Positions 23,267-35,463 of a stretch of DNA of 64,000 nucleotides are shown one piece after another; positions within the stretch are counted from its first letter, which is position 1, and every line of letters starts with the position of its first letter. Source of the DNA: Tilletiopsis washingtonensis (lineage: Eukaryota > Basidiomycota > Exobasidiomycetes > Entylomatales); the NCBI RefSeq assembly GCF_003144115.1, contig NW_020312009.1, forward strand, positions 495,342 to 559,341, written 5' to 3'. The notes under the pieces were generated by a model that saw only the letters and a list, made by a program, of their open reading frames with translations, did not search any database and was not told where the DNA came from. Made by a program: the position numbers and the translations under genes.

Positions 23267-26192
23267 ATGCGCCCATCGCAGCCACTCGACGTGCGTGCTG
23301 TGCCCGCCCCAGCTGCCGCCGCCGTGCCGCAGCCGAGCCCGCGCTCCTCGTCCGTGTCGATCAGCCACGCGCTCCGGGCCGACGACGGCGCCTTCCTCGC
23401 GCCCATCGACATCTCGGCGCTCAGCCTCGGCGTCTCTCCCTCGGGCGTCTCGGACGTCTCGTCGACGGCCGCGCAGCCCGGCCACGCCGCGTCGCCGCCC
23501 GCGCCCGTGTCTACTGGCGCTGCCACGCCGCGCCCGCCCACGATGGCCGCGCCTTCCTTCGAGCCGCCGTCGGGCTCCATCGACTCGGTCGGCGCTCCGT
23601 CGCGGCCCTCGCTCTCCCACTCGACGCGCTCCAGCTTCGACCGCGGCGGCACCGCGTCGTACTCGGCCGGCACCGGCACGACGCCGGCATCGTCGAGCAA
23701 TGCCAACATCGTGCACTCGCCCAGCGTCGACACCAACGGCGCCCACGGCATGACGCAGAGCGGCAGCGCGTTCAGCAGCCGCAGCATGCCGCATGCGCTT
23801 GACGAGGTCATTCCCACGTCCTTTGACGAGGGTACGCTGCGTGCGCTGTGCGACATGGACGTGAGTGCGCGCGCGCCGACGACTGACTGGCTGGTCCGAG
23901 CTGAACACCGCTGCGCCAGTGCGGCATGCCGCTGTTGTACGACCGCATCAAGCAGTCTATGACGTCTGCGCAGCAGACTGCGTCCTTCTTGAAGAAGCGC
24001 TCCGTCATCGAGGAGGAGTACGCGCGCGCCATGTCGAAGCTTGCGCGCAGCTCGGCAGAGAGCTACGCCAGCGCAGAGGGCAAGGCTGGGTGCGTGCGGC
24101 CGCGCAGACTGCATCTGCGAGCTTCGTCTCATCAACTTCCCCGCACAGCTCCTTTGTCACCTCATGGACGGGCGTGATGCGCACACACGAGTCGCTCGCC
24201 GACAACCGCCTGCGCTTCGCGGCCAAGCTGAGCGAGATGAGTGACGAGCTCACGACACTCGCCAAGGAGGTCGACCGCAACCGCAAGCAGGCGCGCGAGA
24301 CGGGCCTGCGCCTCGAGCGCAACTTGCAGGATGCAGAGGCCGGCGTGGAGAAGGTGCGGGCCATGTCCGCAGATGTCAGCGCGAGACATGCTGACGCGCT
24401 TCGCAGGCACGTCTGCGCTTCGATGCGACGGCGGAAGATCTGGAGCGCTTGCTGCTGCTGAAAAGCGGCGAGTCGGCCAAGGGCGGCGAGCTGCAGGCTG
24501 GCACGGGTGGAAGTACGAGCGGGAAGCGGACGCTGGGCAAGGCGATTGGAAAGAGCGGCCTGCTCTTCAAGAACAAGAACCCGAATCAGGTGCGTAAAGC
24601 GCGAGTCGGCCTAGCGCCCTTGGCAGCGGGCGTGGGAGGCTGACTGTCACGGACGCGCAGATTCTGAAGCAGGAGGAGGATATCCGCGCGCGGACATCGA
24701 CAGCGAGCGACGCTTTCCGGAAAGAGGTGCTCGCGACGCAGGGCACGCGGCAAGAGTACTTCAACCTGCAGCTGCCGCGCATCCTTCGGGTAGGTAGTGC
24801 TGCCGCAGCGCGCGCAACGCCGGTGCTGACGCTCATTGCAGGCCCTGAAAGAGAGCGCAGAGGAGATCGACAACGGCCTGCAGTACCACTTGGTGCGCTA
24901 CGCCTTCCTGTACGAGAGCACAGTGCTCGGCGACGGCATGGCCATCACACCCGTGCCAGCGACAGAGGGTGCGTGCAGGCCGCACGTGTCAGACGCGCGC
25001 GTGCTCATCCTCTCTGCGCAGGCTTCGGGCTCAAGTCCGCCGCCGAGTCCATCGACAATCGCGCAGACTTCAAGCAGTTCATGCAGAACTATCAGGTCGT
25101 GCACGCGCGCGACTACCGCGGCCCGCGGCGGGAAGGACCGTACGAGGAGGGCTTTGTGCGTGCACGAGTCGTGCGCACTCCGTCTGTCTGCTGACACGCA
25201 CGCGACAGGTCAATCAGGGCAACACCGGCACGCAGGGCAAGGCCGCTGCTGCTGCCGCTGCGGCGCCTCGGCCTGTCGCAACAAGACCAATCTTCGGCGT
25301 GCACCTGGTCGACCAGATGGCGCGCGACGGCGTGGAGGTGCCGCCGATCCTGGAAAAGTGTGCCGAGGCAATCGAGGCCGTCGGTGAGTGCCTCCTGGTG
25401 CGTGGTCTGTCGACAAGGCTGACGCGCGACGCGCAGGCATGCAAAGCATGGGCATCTACCGGCTGTCGGGCACGACGTCCAAGGTGCAGAAGCTCAAGGC
25501 CAAGTTCGATGCCGGTGAGTCACGCGCGAGATCTACTGCCAAGGCGCCGGCTGATGAGGCGAGCAGACTGGTCCACTGTCGACCTGCTGAACGACGAGGC
25601 GATCAACGACATCAACATCATCGCTGGCTGCCTCAAGCTTTGGTTCCGCGAGCTGCCAGAGCCGCTCATGACGTGGGAGCTGTACCAGGGCTTCATCGAT
25701 GCCGCAAGTCAGTCGGCGCGGTGCTGCATATACCTGCGATCTGCTGACACCCGCGTCTGCAGAGGTGGAGAACGATCGGATGCGGCACATCAGGTGAGCC
25801 GCATGACCGTGGCACCCACCGGACCCGTACTCACGATCCTGCGCAGGATGCACGAGCGTGTCAACGACTTGCCAGATGCGAACTACGCGACGCTCAAGTA
25901 CCTGATGGGCCATCTCGACAAGTGCGCTGGCCGTGTCTAGCCGGTTTGTGTGATCACCGCTGACCACTGCGCCGCCAGAATCCGTTCGGAGCACGAGTCG
26001 AACCAGATGAGCATCTCGAACCTCGCCATCGTCTTCGGGCCCACGCTGCTGAGCCCGCCGCCCGGCACGGCGGGCGGCGAAGGGCCGGGCGGCGTGCACC
26101 TACAGGACATGAGCTTCCAGTGCAAGGCCGTCGAGACGATTCTCGAGCGCTACGCGGCCATCTTCGTCGATGAGGGCGAGGCGGCGGCGTGA
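23267..26192 (+). CDS. RGD1: F-BAR and RhoGAP domain protein (Rgd1 type)
   Basis: A gene of about 14 exons, roughly 690 residues. Residues 1-190 are disordered, rich in Ser/Pro/Thr. The F-BAR (FCH) part starts at FDEGTLRALCDMDCGMPLLY and runs through SFLKKRSVIEEEYARAMSKL, SWTGVMRTHESLADNRLRFA, a Lys/Arg-rich coiled coil and LKESAEEIDNGLQYHLVRYA. The RhoGAP domain follows: FGVHLVDQMARDGVEVPPIL, the arginine-finger block MGIYRLSGTTSKVQKLKAKF, DINIIAGCLKLWFRELPEPL, DLPDANYATLKYLMGHLDK and ESNQMSISNLAIVFGPTLL. F-BAR plus RhoGAP in this order is the Rgd1 architecture; yeast Rgd1 binds phosphoinositides and acts on Rho3/Rho4. The start is the first ATG in the N-terminal frame. Confidence 0.92.
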
Positions 26193-26598
26193 GGAGCTCG
26201 CCGGCCGCGCTGTGGATGAGGCAGCGCTGGCCCGCCCCGCCTCTGCTGCGTGTCTTATCCTGCTGCTTGCTGCGCTCCTCTGCTGCTGGAACTGTCGTCG
26301 GATGCTGCGTCTCCCCTGTCACCGTGCTGCTCCTGCGGCCTGCGCTCTGCCTGCGCCAATATATATCCCGCATTGGACTCTGCCGTGGGGGCGAGGGCGC
26401 TTGCGATGCGTGGAGTCGACACGCAGGCCGGGAGCGTGGGAGCGTTCGCACGCAAGGCGGAGCGGCCTGGGCGGCGACCTCCACGGGCGCGACGCCGATG
26501 GCGTGCTGCGATGGGGCCTGCTGTGCTTGTCGGCGAGCGCTCAGGGGCTTGCCTCCTGACCACCACCATCGCAACACGAGACACAGGAGCAGCTTCTC
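26193..26598. other. Intergenic spacer
   Basis: About 400 bp between two plus-strand genes, with no recognisable feature beyond the TATATAT-like stretch near 26360, a possible core promoter of the DUF202 gene. Confidence 0.45.
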
Positions 26599-27552
26599 AT
26601 GTCGCACCTCATCAGTGTGCCGCTCGGCGCAGACGGCGGCGCGAGCAGCAGCAACGTCAGCGTCGGCGCCGCCAGCCGGCCGCCGCAGCGCTTCACTCGC
26701 TCTGGGCGGCGCCTGGCGCTGCACATCCCGAACTCAATTCCTCGCTCGCCCGGTGCCTCGCCCTTCTCGACACGCGCTTCTTCGCCACAGCCGAGCGCGC
26801 AGCACAGCAGGCAGAGCAGCCCTGAGCGAGAGACGCGGGAAGCAGATGCGGCGACGGCGCTGCTGGACGGGGCGGCGCACGAGCTGCGCAGCGAGCGCTC
26901 GCCAGGCTGGCTGGAGACACGGGCAAGGACCGCCGAGAGCAGTCGTGACTTCTTGGGTGCGCACGGGGTAAATACCGCAGCAGGAATCGGGCTGACCGTC
27001 TGTGCTGTAGCGCGAGAACGGACGTTCCTGGCCTGGCTCAAGCTGAGCATGACGCTGGCCGTCGTCGCTGCCACAATGCTTTTGCGCCTTCGTCTCAAGG
27101 TGCACCCGCGGTCGGACGCGCCGTGGCAGCCCGACGAGTCTCCTCCGTCGCACTGGCACTACAGCATCTCTGTCGTCTCGACGGCGCTAGGCCTACTCTT
27201 CTTCCTTCTGTCGCTCGCGTCGCTGGTCGTCGGCTGCGCAGACTACCTGCGCGTGGAGCGGGCGCTCGAACGCGCCGACGTCGTCCTGTCCGAGGCCGAG
27301 CGCACGCACGACCGAGCAGCTGCGGGTGGAGGCCATAGCGGCGCGTGCGTATCGCGCTGATCATGCACTGCATAGTGCCAGAGCTGACGCCGAGCCCTCT
27401 GCAGCGCCGTGCGGGTTCTCACAGGCCTCATCGCTCTCAGTGTGGGCGCCACGGCTCTCTTCCTGCTAGTGGCCGACAGCGACGCCCGCGATACGGCTGC
27501 TTCGCACTCTGCAGCGTTTGCACACAGACTGCTGCGCACGAGCGTATTTTGA
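26599..27552 (+). CDS. DUF202-family small membrane protein
   Basis: Three exons (26599-26956, 27011-27344, 27405-27552) join to 279 residues. The N-terminal ~115 residues are soluble and Ser/Arg-rich. The membrane part starts with the DUF202 hallmark ARERTFLAWLKLSMTLAVVA. It has three hydrophobic helices: LAWLKLSMTLAVVAATMLL, TALGLLFFLLSLASLVVG and VLTGLIALSVGATALFLLV. After helix two comes the typical CADYLRVERALERA. DUF202 is shared by bacterial YidH and by the membrane part of fungal Vtc1/Vtc polyphosphate-polymerase subunits. This protein is longer than Vtc1 and its function is not established. The spliced third helix restores the family's three-helix topology, which supports the model. 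Confidence 0.87.
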
Positions 27553-27643
27553 ATCCATGGGCGCACCGCGTAGGCAGACGATCCGCGCAGGTGATGTGAG
27601 GCAGACAGGTATCGAGTGGAGAGAGAAGGTGCAGAGAGAGCGA

Positions 27644-28519
27644 TCACAGCAGGCCAAGGCCCAGCAGCACGGCCACGCCGAGTCCGGCCGCGCCCGCTGC
27701 TCCGGCGCGGCGTGCGGCGCCGTCGCTCGGCGCAGACGTTGGCCGCGTGGTGACGATCGGGTTCGTCGAGAGCGTGATGGGCGTGACGCTGCTGCTCGTC
27801 GTGCTGCTGCTGTTGGATGTGCTGCCTGTTGTAGTTGTCGCGATGCTGTAGGATCTGGCGTCAGAGGCACGTCTATGCGCTCGCGAGGCCACAGGAAAGG
27901 GCCGCATGCGTCCTGACCGTGCGCGGTCTCGAGTGCGAGGCGGCCAGCCGGACTTTGGTGATTGCGCTACATCTGTGACGATATCTAGCCGTGGTGCAGC
28001 TGCCATACGGTCCAGCTCTGCTCGACGCACTTGGACAACAGTGCCGTCCTTCGAGGGCTGCAACAGCACTGCGCCGCCTTCGCACGCTTCGCTCTGCCAC
28101 ACCACGGTCCCAGGCCCGAGAGCACGCGCGACTGCTAGCGTTGCCTCTACGGGCCTGACGCCTTGCTCCCGCAGACATACAGCCAGTCCAACGCCTCTCC
28201 TCGCGCTCCAAAGCGCCGCGCAACCGTCCACACCTCTGCCACGCGCCGCACTGACCTGCTGAAGGTGAAGTCTGTCGGGCTGTGGAGCGCAGGGAACGTG
28301 TGAGCCGACGCAGTGCGGGGCCGTGTGGCAGGCGTGCACTCACACGAGCGTGAAGACGGTCGACGAGGACGACGTGGCGGTGGTGCTGCTGCTGCTGTTG
28401 CCGCTCGAGGTGGAGGTGGCGGTGCTGTTGGCCGTGCTGCTCGAGCTGCTGCTGGCGCTCTGCGCCGCGACGGACGCGGCGGCGGCGAGTGAAAGGAGCG
28501 CGAGCTGGGTGAAGCGCAT
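27644..28519 (-). CDS. Small Ser/Thr-rich GPI-anchored-type cell-surface protein
   Basis: A two-exon model (28519-28344, 27845-27644) gives 125 residues. It opens with a signal peptide (MRFTQLALLSLAAAASVAAQ), then a body made almost only of Ser, Thr, Asn and Ala with many N-x-S/T sites. It ends with a small-residue region (APSDGAARRAGAAGAAG) and the hydrophobic tail LGVAVLLGLGLL, the pattern of a GPI attachment signal. The splice is in phase: VFTLV|IATTTTGS. The intron would be 498 nt, far above the local norm, so a skipped middle exon cannot be ruled out. The likely role is a cell-wall mannoprotein; no catalytic domain exists. Confidence 0.65.
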
Positions 28520-31500
28520 GGCAGGCAGACAGAGGTGGTGGTGGTGCGGAGGCAGGCGGCCCGATGTGCGGCGAGCGGCGTCTTGATGCGCTGCCGAGCG
28601 TGCCTTGCCTGCTGCCGCTGCCGGGCCGCTCAAGCCGGCTCGGATCTCCCGCGCGGCCGCGGCGCCAAGCCGTTGCTTTTGCCTGCCACCGCCACGCGAG
28701 CGCGAGATGCGCTGTTCCCACGCGTCATCTTGCGTCCAGCCGCGCGGACGCCAGCCGCCTCGCTCCCGGCCTCCCGATCGACCCCGGATGCTGCTGCCAG
28801 ATGCAATCGGGCATGGCGCAGCAGCTTGTGAAGCCGATAGGGTGTGCGAGATGCATGTCCGTCGTACCTAGACTCCTCCTTTCAGAGAAAAGGGGGATAT
28901 CTGTGAGCGTCCCATAGCCTGCTTTTTGCTTTTGCCCAAGGCGCGCCGTTGTTGCTATTCGCTGAGCCAGTGTCTTCGAGAGCCGCGGCACGAGCCGCAC
29001 TTGAACCCTAAGCCAGCGGCGTGGCAGAGTCACCTGAGGATTTTGAGGCCAATAGCTAGCACATCCGTGAGGCGAAGGTGCTGCGGCGAGCCCAACGTGC
29101 GGTGCCGCAGCGGTCCCGGCGCTGGGCGCGTCGCTCTCACACGGCAGCGATCAGGATCGGGCGCGAGCACCGGCCGCCGGTGCTGAGGGCCAGCCCTGAC
29201 CTTCTCGACAGCACGCACGCCGTCGTGGGCAAAACTGCCTCAGCGATGCGCCGAGAATAGGCTGTGATGCTGCATTTGGCACATGAGAGCCTCGGTCATC
29301 GCTTCATCGCGTCTTGGCAAAACAAAGCGCTGCTCTCGCCTCGCCCCCTGACGCCTAGCTGGAGCCGGACACCAGTCAAGGACAGTCGCTGCATCGCCCT
29401 GCGAGACTTCAACGACGGCCCGGCAATGGACTCCGACGTGCATCACCGAGGGTGGAAGTGGAGGCGGAAGTCGAGGCCACGTGCTGGTGTGCCTGCACCT
29501 GCTGGCTTGCGCAGCCCGCCGCCGCAAGGCATGATGGACCGCTGATGGGCGACCCCCTCTGATCACCTCATAACTCGCGTCTGCGCTGCGCCTTCGCTCG
29601 CTCTCACAGCTTCCTGCCGCGGTCGGCAGTTGACCTGCACCTGCTGTGCTTCCGTCGCCAGCCGTGCGGCGTGCCCTGTACCCTAGCTATGGACGTGCCG
29701 GCGCGAGCACTGTACGGCACAGCACCCAGACCATCTGGCCTGCGTTCCGCGCTGGCGGCGCCCATCGTCGGCAGCCGCAGCTCGCCTTACCCAAGCAGCG
29801 CGGCGGCTCAGGCCCGAAGTGCCCGGCTCGTCTGGACTCCGGAGTCCGGAGAAGCACTTGCGTGCAGTTTCTCCGACCGACAGGAGTGCCGCGGCAACCA
29901 AAGACAGGGGACAACGCGCGCGAGCGGATGTCGGGCTGCCGGATGGAGAGGCCTCGCTGCGGCGGCGCGCGTGGAGCCGCAGTCCACGCCTGGCTGATCG
30001 TCGTGACAGAGCGAAGCGCACACAGAGTAGAACAGGGGCTGCTGGGCTCTCGTCGAAGCCGTCTCTGGGGCACTTGCCTATGGAAGACCTCGCGGCACCC
30101 TCCGGTGCCGGTGAGCGGCGCGTCTTTTTCTGGGTCTTCCGCTCGACGGTCACGGTGCCTCCGTCTCGGCACCGCGCCTGTGGGAAGCGCGGCGCCCGCA
30201 GAGACTCTACGGCCGGCACCCTTGCGGGACTTGATAGGTCCTGTTGAGGCTCAGCACCGGCGGCGGGCCCAGCCTGCGGGCAGCCGCTTCAGGTCCGGAC
30301 TCGACTCGCACCGCAGCCGCTGCGCCGGATGCCGCATCCGCTCGCGGCCGTCGGGCGCTTATGCAACGGCGCCGGCCCCTGCAGCGAGCTGCGCCTGCAC
30401 TGGCGTGTTGGCGCTCGGAGCAGCGGAGGGATGGGCGGCGCGTCGTCGGCGAGCTGGCGGGTGTTGGCCCAGGGCGATCGTCCCGATGCAGGCAAGAGAC
30501 CTCCTCGCACCTACGCACATACCGCCGCGCTGGAGCCCGGAACCGCAGCAACGGCATCTCGCAGATCCACTTGCTGCGGCGCGACGAGGCGTGCGTAAGC
30601 GACGCTGCTGCTGGATGCTGTCTCTCGCGCTGCGTGCGGCGAGGCCCGCCGTCACATCACCCTCGCGCGCCGCAGCCGTCAGCCTCAGCAGAGCAGCGCT
30701 GCAAAGCAGATGCAGAGGCAGCACCAGCAGCAGACGCAGACCACAGCGCAGCGCAGGGCCTCCGCCGCCGTGCTGGAGTTGGCGGCGAGCGCCAGTCGCC
30801 GGCGCAGCGGGCGGAGTCGCGGCGCGCGCCAGATGCAGCTGCACCTCTGCGCAGCGTGCATGCACGGCCCTGACTCTGCCCCTGCAGCGCTGCAGCGTCG
30901 CAGGTGCCGAGGTGCGATGGGTGCACTCGTGCGGCGACGGCGCTCGGAAGATGCACAGGAGCAGCAGCAGCATCGCAGCGATGCGCGCACGGCGGATGCT
31001 CGGCGCGGAGTCGAGCGCGAAGTGCTCGCGCGTGGGCGGGATGCGGCAGCGGCAGAGGAGGCAGGACAGCAGCACTCGGCGTGACGCAGATGCTGCAGCA
31101 GCACGCAGCGAGCGGCAGGGCAGAGAGACGCGCGCCCGCCGCACGAGGCCGGCCTCCGCGCCGCACGCCCGCACCGCAAGCGCGCGAAGGCTGCATGCAC
31201 CGCGACGCGCGTGCGGACGCCGGCGGCGTGCGGCGGGCGCGGCTGCTGCTGGCGCGCCGTGCTCCTCTCTGCGGCGGCGCGCGAGGCAGCGCATCGAGCA
31301 TCCCTTGCCGCGCGCCGCCGCCGCCGCCGCCGTGCGCCTGAGCCGAGCAAGCGCAGGCGGCTCCTTTCGTCCATCCGGCACGCTACCCGACGCTGCCTCT
31401 GCCCTGGCCCGGCCTGCACCCTGCGCTCCTCTCGCTCACCTCGTCTCGCCGCGTCTCCATCCTTCTCACCACTCACCTCTCGCACCTCTCCACGCGCAGC

Positions 31501-32228
31501 CTCACGTCTCTCTCACGCTCGCCGGCTCCCGACGCGCCCGCGCTCTGCTCCACGCCGCGCCCGCACACACGCGCGCACCAGCTTCGCGCGCTTCCTCTCC
31601 GCTCGCCGCCGCGTCGCACCGGCTTCCCGCCGTCGCCTCGTCCCTCCATCTGCGCTGCTGCCGCCGCATTGCGTCTGCCTGCGCCGCGCCGGGTAGTCGA
31701 CGTTCCAACCGCTCCGTCTCAGAGCGCGCTGCTCCGCCCGACGCACGCGTCTCCGCTCGCACCCAGAGCAGCAGCGCCCGCAGCCGCAGCCGCAGCCGCA
31801 GCGCCAGCGCAGCTCGCGTAGACAGCGCCGCACGTCCACGCAGCAGAGTCGCGACGTCAGCACACGCTGCGACTGCAGCTCCATCCAAGCTCGTCTGCGC
31901 TCGCCGCACGCTGCTCTGCTGCTAGAGACTGCGTCTTTGCACGCGTCGAGACTGCTGCCGCCCTCGCGTGCGCAGCGCCATCCACGCACCAGCGGCACTC
32001 GAGCTCGGATCTGTCCAGCTGCTGCGCTTCGCTGTCTCACTCGTCGCTCGACTCTCCGGCGCCAGCTCAAGCACAGCGTCTCCTCTCGCGATACCCCGCC
32101 CATTCGGGCTCTCCCTGTTCGCCTGCATCCTCCTCGCGCATCCCTTTCCGCGCATCTAGAGGCCCTCGTGCCCGTCTCTGCACGGTTCTAGCTCTCGCAC
32201 GCGCTCTAGCGCTTGTCCTGCATTCGCC
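28520..32228. other. Long gene-free region upstream of G-alpha gene
   Basis: About 3.7 kb without a recognisable protein domain, tRNA or repeat. From about 31370 to the G-alpha start the plus strand is strongly C/T-rich (repeated CTCTCGC/CACCTC blocks), which looks like a long 5' leader or promoter. Open frames up to 759 codons exist but are Arg/Ala/Ser/Pro-rich, overlap frames on the other strand, and look compositional. Confidence 0.5.
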
Positions 32229-33748
32229 ATGGGCGCATGTATGTCGTCTGGCGGCGAGAAGGGCGCGAAGGAGCGCAGCACCGCCATCGATCGCCAGATC
32301 GAGGAGGACAGCCGCAAGTTCAAGAAGGAGTGCAAGATCCTGCTGCTGGGTGAGTGGCGCGTCGCGCGCTTGACGAGGGTCGCACAGTGGCAGTGGAGCG
32401 AGAGGTGCGCCGCCTTCCGCAGAGGCTGCGTCCGTGTGGTGTGGGCAGGATGATGGAGCCCGACCGCTCAACGCGGCGCATGCAGCGGCGTGCTTCGAAG
32501 CGCCTTAGCGCGCCCCGCCTGCCGAGCTCCTCTGCGTCGCGCTAGTCTGCTGACCCTCTCCACCAGGCTCGGGAGAGTCAGGCAAGTCGACTGTCGTCAA
32601 GCAGATGAAGATCATCCACCAAAACGGCTACACGTCCGAAGAGCTCATGCTCTACCGGCTGACGGTCATCAAGAACCTTGTCGACTCGGCACAAGCCATC
32701 ACGCTTGCGCTGCGCAAGTTCAAGCTCGAGCCAGAGCTGCCAGAGAACCGCGTGCGTGGCTGTGTGCAGATGCTGCCCGAGAGATCGCGCAGACTGACGC
32801 GTGCTTGGGTCAACAGGAAAAGGCAGAGGCCATCTTGCAGTACCGCGTCGATGCTGACCCGGGCACGACGCTGGACCCGGCAATGGCGCACGCCATGGAG
32901 TCATTGTGGGCCGATCCCGTTGTCGCGGGCGTCGTGGAGCGCAGCAGCGAGTTCTACCTGATGGACAGCGCAGCCTAGTGAGTCGTGCGCCCGCAGCGCG
33001 GCAGGCGCGCCGGTGCTGACGCCGTGCGCAGCTTCTTTGCCAACATCCCACGGATAGCAAGCCCGGACTACATTCCAAACGAGGACGACGTGCTGCGGGC
33101 GCGCTCCAAGACGACGGGCATCTCCGAGACGCGCTTCAACATGGGCCAGCTCTCCATCCACCTCTTCGACGTCGGCGGGCAGCGCTCCGAGCGTAAGAAG
33201 TGGATCCACTGCTTCGAGGCCGTCACGAGCATCATCTTCTGCGTCGCGCTGTCCGAGTATGACCAAGTGCTGCTGGAGGAGAGCGGGCAAAACCGCATGG
33301 CGGAGAGCCTCGTGCTGTTCGAGAGCGTCGTCAACAGCCGTGCGTGTCTTTCTCTCGCAAAGCTGCTTTGCTTGCGCGCTGACTTCCCTCTTGCACAGGC
33401 TGGTTCTTGCGAACGTCCATCATCCTCTTCCTCAACAAGATCGACATCTTCAAGGCGAAGATCCCGCGGCAGCCGCTCGCCAACTTCTTCCCGGAGTACA
33501 GCGGCGGCGCCGACGTCAACAAGGCGGCCAAGTACATCCTGTGGCGCTTCACGCAGACGAACCGCGCTCGCCTCAGCATCTACCCGCACCTGACGCAGGC
33601 GACGGACACGAGCAACGTGCGCCTCGTCTTTGCCGCGGTCAAGGAGTGAGTCACTGAGAGAGCTGTGCATGTGCCGCAGCCGAGGCTCACGCGGGTGCGC
33701 CTCAGGACGATCCTGCAAAACGCGCTCAGCGCATCGGGCATCTTGTGA
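32229..33748 (+). CDS. GPA3: Heterotrimeric G-protein alpha subunit, fungal group III
   Basis: Six exons (32229-32349, 32567-32751, 32817-32977, 33032-33339, 33399-33645, 33706-33748) join in frame to 354 residues, the standard G-alpha length. It begins [12 protein letters not shown], with an N-myristoylation glycine and a palmitoylation cysteine. G1 is [20 protein letters not shown], switch I includes the catalytic Arg in [11 protein letters not shown], and switch II/G3 is [18 protein letters not shown]4 is [10 protein letters not shown]. The G5 TCAT/TSNV-like motif is in [13 protein letters not shown]. The C terminus [14 protein letters not shown] lacks the Cys of group I. Fungal group III subunits (Ustilago Gpa3, Neurospora GNA-3) act upstream of adenylyl cyclase in nutrient and pheromone/cAMP signalling. 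The symbol is by analogy. Confidence 0.95.
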
Positions 33749-34623
33749 TATGCCAGAGTTGGAGGGAATGCCGTCGGAGCGGGAAGGCTAGGCAGAGGGA
33801 ACAAAAGCGACGGCGGTCGGAAGAGGAAGCAAGGGCGCACATCGTGTGCAGCAGTGCAGCCGGCTTTCCATGGCCTCGCACAGCACCGCTCGACCTCTCC
33901 GCTGCACATCAAGGACGACGCTTCCTTGCGCGCCGCATACGACACCTCTCCGCCATCGGCATCGCAGGCCATCGGCCCGACACCGTCGATGCAGCCATCG
34001 CACGAACGCACGCGCGCACGCACGACGTCCCACTGCCGCGCCCAGCTGTTGCGCCGCGCGAGAGCTGCGACCTGCGCGCTCTCTCGCGGCCTGGCTCGAC
34101 TCGACACAGCCCGTCAAGGCCGCGGCTGTGGTGGCATGCCACATCTGCGCATGCATCCGTGCCAGCGCGGACGGGCTTCGAGCCCAGCGCGCGCACCACG
34201 TGCGACTTGCAACGATGCGCGCTCGCGAGAGGCCGGCGTGCGCAGTGCACGCACATCATGCGCGGCCGCGCCGTGGGGTGCGAGACGAGAAGCAAAGCAT
34301 ACTGCAACACACACACAACATCTGACCATATCTAATATACCACCGTTTATTGCTGCCTGCTGCCTGCTCGCCTGAGGCGTGTGGCGATCGCACTGGGCGC
34401 GGGCGCGAGGGAGCCGAGCTGCTGGGCTGCGAGGCGGCACGCCGCATGTACTCGCGGGCACAATCATGCACGCTGACTGCGGTAGCAGCTGCTCAGGCCT
34501 TGCCTCGTGCGAGGGATCGCGGGAGGGGCGAAGTGGCGCTCGGCTTCCGGAAGAGTGCCAGGGCAAGGCTTCTGGAGCCGTATGTCAGATTCGCGCATCT
34601 GCGCAGCAGTCCGACGTCTTGCA
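33749..34623. other. Convergent intergenic region
   Basis: About 870 bp between the 3' ends of two convergent genes. It includes a short CA run (ACACACACAACA near 34305) and an AT-rich patch near 34330 that may help polyadenylation. No gene was recognised. Confidence 0.5.
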
Positions 34624-35463
34624 TCACGGCGCCTTCTGTCCGCTGAGCGCATCGGCCCGGCCGCTGCGGCGCACCTTGCCGACGCTGTTGTGCAGGCCGT
34701 GCGCCGCCTCGTCGCGCTGTCGCGCCTGCGACGCACGCGTCCAGCTGGCGGCGTAGAGCCATGCCTCGGCGACGGCGACGAGGAGCGCCGCGAGCAGAGC
34801 CAGCGTGGTTTTCTGGGCGCGCAGAGTGAGCGGCAGTGCGGCGGAATGCGCAAGCGGGCATACGCACGTAGAGCGTCGAAGCAGTGCCGGCGGCCCACCA
34901 GGCGGCCGCAGCGACGGCGCCGGCGGAGAGCGCGACGCTGGCGAGGGCGGAGAGGAGCTGGCGCACCTCTGCCCACGCCGCCGCCTCCTCTTCGCGCGTG
35001 AGCGGCTTGGCGACGGCGGCAGCGGCCGGGCCGAGCGCTGCGGCCGGCGCTCCGGGCGTCAGCATGGCGGCGTACTGCTGCCGCTCGAGCGCGAGAGAGA
35101 TGGCGGCAAGGGAGCGCTGCAGCTCGGGCGACTGACGGGCCGGGTGCGCGTGTCAGCGGCCGCAGCGATACTGTGAGCCGCCGCAGCACGCACCTTCTCG
35201 CGCACGGGCATGGGCGCATGTGCCAGCGTTGCGCCGCGCAGCAGGTGTGCCAGGCGCAGCGGCGGCGAGCAGCCGGCGCCGGCGGCGTGCACGGCGAGCA
35301 GCGTGGCCGAGGAGAGCGGCAGGCGGCGCCTGGCCTCGCCCTCAGCGTCGCCGCCGCCCAGTGCCTGGCGCAGCTCGTCGGCGTGCGGCGCAGCGAGCTG
35401 GGCGGCGAGCGCCCGCAGCTGCGCGCGCTCCTCGGCGGCGGCGGGCGCGAGAGAGAGCAGCAT
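34624..35463 (-). CDS. VMA12: V-ATPase assembly factor, Vma12/TMEM199 type
   Basis: Three exons (35463-35194, 35131-34868, 34812-34624) join to 240 residues. The soluble N-terminal half ends with the family block SPELQRSLAAISLALERQQY. After a short loop comes AAAWAEVRQLLSALASVALS leading into helix 1 (ALSAGAVAAAAWWAAG). The short turn TASTLYKTTLAL leads into helix 2 (TLALLAALLVAVAEAWLYAA). A basic C-terminal tail follows. Two C-terminal transmembrane hairpin helices with the ELxxxLxxLxxxLExxxYxxM-like block are diagnostic of Vma12, the ER membrane protein that helps build the V-ATPase Vo sector. The second helix is only visible after splicing. It is divergent from the Ssr4-like gene with 167 bp between starts. 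Confidence 0.85.

Noticed and set aside
29646-31925. A 759-codon open frame on the plus strand
   Set aside because: Its product is Arg/Ala/Ser/Pro-rich without any domain, overlaps long frames on the opposite strand, and matches what high GC produces by chance.
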